Positions 8,602 to 10,972 of a stretch of DNA of 10,972 nt are shown here, one piece after another; the stretch's first letter is position 1, and each line of letters begins with the position of its first letter. This DNA comes from Euperipatoides rowelli (taxonomy: Eukaryota; Onychophora; Udeonychophora; Euonychophora; Peripatopsidae). The stretch is taken from NCBI GenBank assembly GCA_003024985.2, contig PXIH01S0005147.1. One strand, 5' to 3'. Under the pieces are notes generated by a model. The model was not told the DNA's origin. It searched no databases and was given only the letters and a program-made list of their open reading frames with translations. Made by a program: the position numbers and the translations under genes.

Positions 8602-8728
8602 CTGCTGAAAAGTATATTTGAACAGTAAAGCAAGGAACTCAAGAACTGGAAATTGATTGTTGGATTCAAACCTCCGGAGATGGACACCAACAAATAAACG
8701 TAGAAATTCTGTAAATTTCTCTAAGTAA
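8602..8728 (-). CDS. XPO6: Exportin-6 exon A (first exon in window)
   Basis: This 127-bp exon encodes 42 residues beginning YLEKFTEFLRLFVGVHLRR and ending FLALLFKYTFQQ. Human exportin-6 has nearly the same text (FTDFLRLFVSVHLRR, then LLFKYTFHQ), which makes this the most diagnostic exon. The acceptor is a pyrimidine-rich tract ending TTTTAG, just above base 8728. The first exon base is the third base of a codon whose first two bases lie in an upstream exon that I did not find in the window. The exon ends on a complete codon. The donor reads GTAGTT, a weak match to the GTRAGT consensus. A second AG eight bases into the exon would be a frameshifting alternative acceptor, so I prefer the first. 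The segment is two amphipathic helices of the HEAT solenoid. Confidence 0.95.
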
Positions 8729-9332
8729 CTAAAAGAAACAAACAAACAAAAAAATTAATAAACTTTTGTTACCAGTATTAATTTTCATCTGGAAAAAGTT
8801 ATTTGGCTAGTATAAATAACCAGACTTCATTAATTTCTATATTGCAAATATTTTAATTTGGCTATATATTTTTCTAATTTTTTTAATATATTTTTTTTTC
8901 TTTCAACACTAACTTTAAAGGGCTTTAAAAAAAATTTAAAGGGATATCTAGATTTAGGATAAGATTATTTAGAATCATTGACTGTGTTTTTGGATGGACA
9001 GAACAAAATCTAAAATGGGCCAAATGTATTATTTGTTGATAAAGCAAACAAAATATTAGCCCATCAGGCATATACTACATTTTAAGGCAAAATAAAGCTT
9101 TTTTTTTTTTTTGTTAAACACATAATTTTAATTAATGGGTTAGGTTAGCTTAAGCTAGAATAAATTAGTGGATTAAGATACAGTGTTAAATATATTAGCT
9201 TACTGTATTTGATTGATATTGACAATTTTTTTTTTCAGAACAACAGCAAATCATTTTCTAATTAAAGATTAGAAAAGCTGCTTATTGAACTGTAGGTAAA
9301 ATTTTCATTACAGAACAATGATTGTTGGGGAC

Positions 9333-9381
9333 TAAAAGAAAATTCAGACCCTCATTAATTTAAAGAATTTCATATAAAGTT
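9333..9381. repeat. 49-bp direct repeat, left copy
   Basis: The first 45 bases are identical to 10361-10405, followed by one mismatch (A versus T) and GTT in both copies. The unit contains TTCAGACCCTCATTAATTTA. It brackets the 979-bp segment that includes duplicate copy 2. Confidence 0.92.
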
Positions 9382-9571
9382 ATAACAAATATTAAGACTA
9401 TATACCATACAGTATATGATAAAAATGTTCATAGAATATAACGAAATTAGAAGAAAAGAATTACATGGCCATAATGTTTACCAATTTTGAAATCAATATA
9501 ATGGAAGGGATGTAAAATGTTGCAACCTAATCAATCACTCGCCAATAACAAATATTAATGTTGAACATTGA

Positions 9572-9618
9572 GCTTCAAGTTAATATAATTACAAATAAGC
9601 TTCAAGTTTATATAATTT
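9572..9618. repeat. Short tandem duplication, GCTTCAAGT unit
   Basis: GCTTCAAGTTAATATAATT (9572-9590) is followed by a near copy beginning at 9599, a period of 27 bases with small changes. Confidence 0.6.
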
Positions 9619-9900
9619 GTTATAAATCAAATTTGAACCCACATCAAACATTACTTAAGAATAAGTTAGGACTAAATCTGATATACTGTAGATGAGGACT
9701 AGTCTAGATTTAATGATATTTTGGTACAAACAATTCATGATTGAACTCCAGATATCAATTCTTGAATTTTAATAATTGTTTGAATAGAATACACACAATG
9801 TCTTGTATGTACTAAACAACTGAAAAACTGAAGCAGACTATAGATAAAACTTTAATCTATAATGTACTCTATTCACAAACGGTACTCTAAATAATTAAAA

Positions 9901-10145
9901 AAAATACTTTTTACATCTAATACTTATATTTTTAAATATTTTAAATCTTTAAATCACTTAATAATTATAAATTGTTAAGATTATTTGATCCGATCCCTCA
10001 CACACTAATTATTGACAATAAAATAACATGCACCATATACTGTCACTTTTTTTTTTTATTTTCTTATTACAAATGTGTTTTTGATCTGTTGTATGTTATA
10101 TTTGAGATTTTGCTACTGTATATACAGTAGGCTATTTGTTTAATG
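9901..10145. repeat. Duplicated segment, copy 2 (uninterrupted)
   Basis: This 245-bp homologue of 7270-7807 lacks the MITE and keeps the intact target TGCTACTG (10111-10118). That target overlaps a perfect 16-bp palindrome, TACTGTATATACAGTA (10114-10129). It has five bases (GGCTA) that copy 1 lacks just before TTTGTTTAATG. It could be a dispersed repeat family or a local duplication; its ends show no terminal inverted repeats. Confidence 0.88.
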
Positions 10146-10216
10146 TTTAGACAAAAAAAATTTTATCAGCATTCACTATTAAGTTTTGGCACACAGGGAT
10201 TTTTCTATTTAATTTT

Positions 10217-10257
10217 GAGTGTGTATGTGTGTGTGGGATGGGGGGTGGGGAGGGAGG
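10217..10257 (+). repeat. TG-rich run and G-quadruplex-type tract
   Basis: A TG-type run (10217-10234) leads directly into G-tracts at 10235-10237, 10240-10245, 10247-10250 and 10252-10254, separated by one or two bases. Four tracts of three or more G with short loops fit the standard intramolecular G-quadruplex pattern. It is on the strand that would be template for XPO6. Confidence 0.65.
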
Positions 10258-10360
10258 CATGCTTTTTGACTTATCGTAAAATTACAGCCAAGTGTGTCCC
10301 ACCAAATAAATGTGCCACTCCTAATTCAAGCTGAACCTTATACGCTATTTTTTACTCAAT

Positions 10361-10409
10361 TAAAAGAAAATTCAGACCCTCATTAATTTAAAGAATTTCA
10401 TATAATGTT
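10361..10409. repeat. 49-bp direct repeat, right copy
   Basis: This is the partner of 9333-9381, same orientation, offset 1,028 bp, 48 of 49 bases identical. Similarity stops abruptly on both sides. Confidence 0.92.
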
Positions 10410-10972
10410 CAAGTAAATCAGTCTAGGACATCACACATGGTTTGACATCATTAACTAAAATTGTAAAGAGCTGATTATGTGCGCCATCTGACTTCATACA
10501 AGTAGACTCTCACATATCAAATATGATAATTCTGTTTGATTTGTATAAACAGAAATAGAAAATAAAATATAATAAGTAATAGGTTCTAGGTTATCTAAAT
10601 CTAGAATATATTAAAATATTTTTTTGCTTTCTAGAAGTGCTTTAGTATTGCCATATAATTTATACTATTTTACAAGAATTCAATAGACAAAATTTGATTA
10701 CCCAGTCCCCGCCAAGTCATTTTTTATGGTGCAATGGTGTACAGAGTTTCTGCATATATGTGGATTGATTTGATAAGGTAAAATGCATTCTTAAAATTCT
10801 TTAGGATGCATATGTTTAAATTATACCATAATTTGTTTCCATTCTACTCTTCTCAAAAAATGCCTTGCTCCATATTAAGGGCACTAAAAGTTAGAATATA
10901 GTTTCTGGTTATTCATTTTCAAATATTGGATGCGGGAGAGAGGGTTTTTTTTTTTTTATTTATTAACTCAAA

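Larger units (their letters stand above)
1290..8728 (-). other. XPO6: Exportin-6 gene, internal part (seven exons)
   Basis: This is the span of the recognisable exportin-6 exons; the gene continues past both window edges. Exportin-6 is an importin-beta superfamily (HEAT-repeat) receptor that, with RanGTP, carries actin bound to profilin out of the nucleus. The seven exons splice in frame into 303 codons without a stop. They follow the human protein as I remember it through signatures such as FTEFLRLFV, HEGFFACLDIW, FNQAQLEELDDESLDDD, NECRRLHC, TAVPVLKPD and VHAQALA. Introns are 1574, 94, 215, 911, 513 and 3222 bp in transcript order, all GT..AG. The piece lies in the middle of the HEAT solenoid. 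The N-terminal Ran-binding region and the C-terminal third are outside the window. No broken codon was seen, so it looks like a working gene and not a retrocopy or pseudogene. Confidence 0.95.
8729..10972 (-). other. XPO6: XPO6 intron upstream of exon A (3' part)
   Basis: The phase of exon A requires two codon bases from an exon further upstream, so this stretch should be intron at least next to exon A. I searched the minus strand for the preceding exportin-6 blocks and found none, so the intron probably runs off the right edge. It holds the uninterrupted duplicate segment, two 49-bp direct repeats, a short tandem duplication near 9572-9618, a TG run with a G-rich tract at 10217-10257, and T tracts. 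Confidence 0.75.

Noticed and set aside
10143-10334. 63-codon plus-strand reading frame
   Set aside because: Its middle is translated TG and G-rich simple sequence, with no recognisable protein.
9333-10409. LTR retrotransposon bounded by the 49-bp direct repeats
   Set aside because: The repeats are too short and lack TG..CA ends. The 979-bp interior has no primer-binding site, polypurine tract or polymerase reading frame.
1-10972. Bacterial-style features, tRNA or rRNA genes, CRISPR arrays
   Set aside because: The spliced metazoan gene rules out a prokaryotic reading. I saw no tRNA cloverleaf signature, rRNA block or regularly spaced repeat array.

Overview
This window is metazoan-type nuclear DNA, very A+T-rich (roughly 70 percent or more by eye), with long homopolymer tracts, microsatellites and short exons between GT..AG introns. 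It carries an internal piece of one gene on the minus strand: exportin-6 (XPO6), the importin-beta family nuclear export receptor for profilin-actin. I rebuilt seven consecutive exons by hand (8728-8602, 7027-6918, 6823-6715, 6499-6407, 5495-5266, 4752-4663 and 1440-1290). Together they give 910 coding bases, or 303 complete codons after one leading base. Every junction keeps frame, has GT..AG ends, and joins peptide that aligns without a break to exportin-6 as I remember it from human. The piece corresponds roughly to residues 370-670 of an approximately 1,125-residue protein; this is an estimate from memory. The start codon and N-terminal exons lie beyond the right edge. The C-terminal exons lie beyond the left edge.

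The host looks like an invertebrate with an A+T-rich, intron-rich genome, such as a cnidarian like Hydra or an A+T-rich mollusc. The protein is too conserved, and the non-coding DNA too unfamiliar, to name the species.

Layout from left to right on the plus strand: 1-1289 intron downstream of the last visible exon; 1290-1440 exon G; 1441-4662 a 3.2-kb intron with a perfect RFX-type X-box palindrome and a repeat-like block containing two N bases; 4663-4752 exon F; 4753-5265 intron; 5266-5495 exon E; 5496-6406 intron; 6407-6499 exon D; 6500-6714 intron; 6715-6823 exon C; 6824-6917 a 94-bp intron; 6918-7027 exon B; 7028-8601 an intron carrying a 286-bp hAT-type MITE; 8602-8728 exon A; 8729-10972 upstream intron.

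The most informative non-coding structure is a pair of about 245-bp homologous segments. One (7270-7807) is split by the MITE; the other (9901-10145) keeps the uninterrupted site. Together they show the insertion, its 8-bp target duplication and both element ends to the base. The intact copy lies between two 49-bp direct repeats (9333-9381 and 10361-10409) that differ at one base, which suggests local duplication or an assembly joint. The 7-mer TACTGTA and its complement also occur far more often than composition predicts. No second gene, RNA gene, CRISPR array or complete transposon was found.
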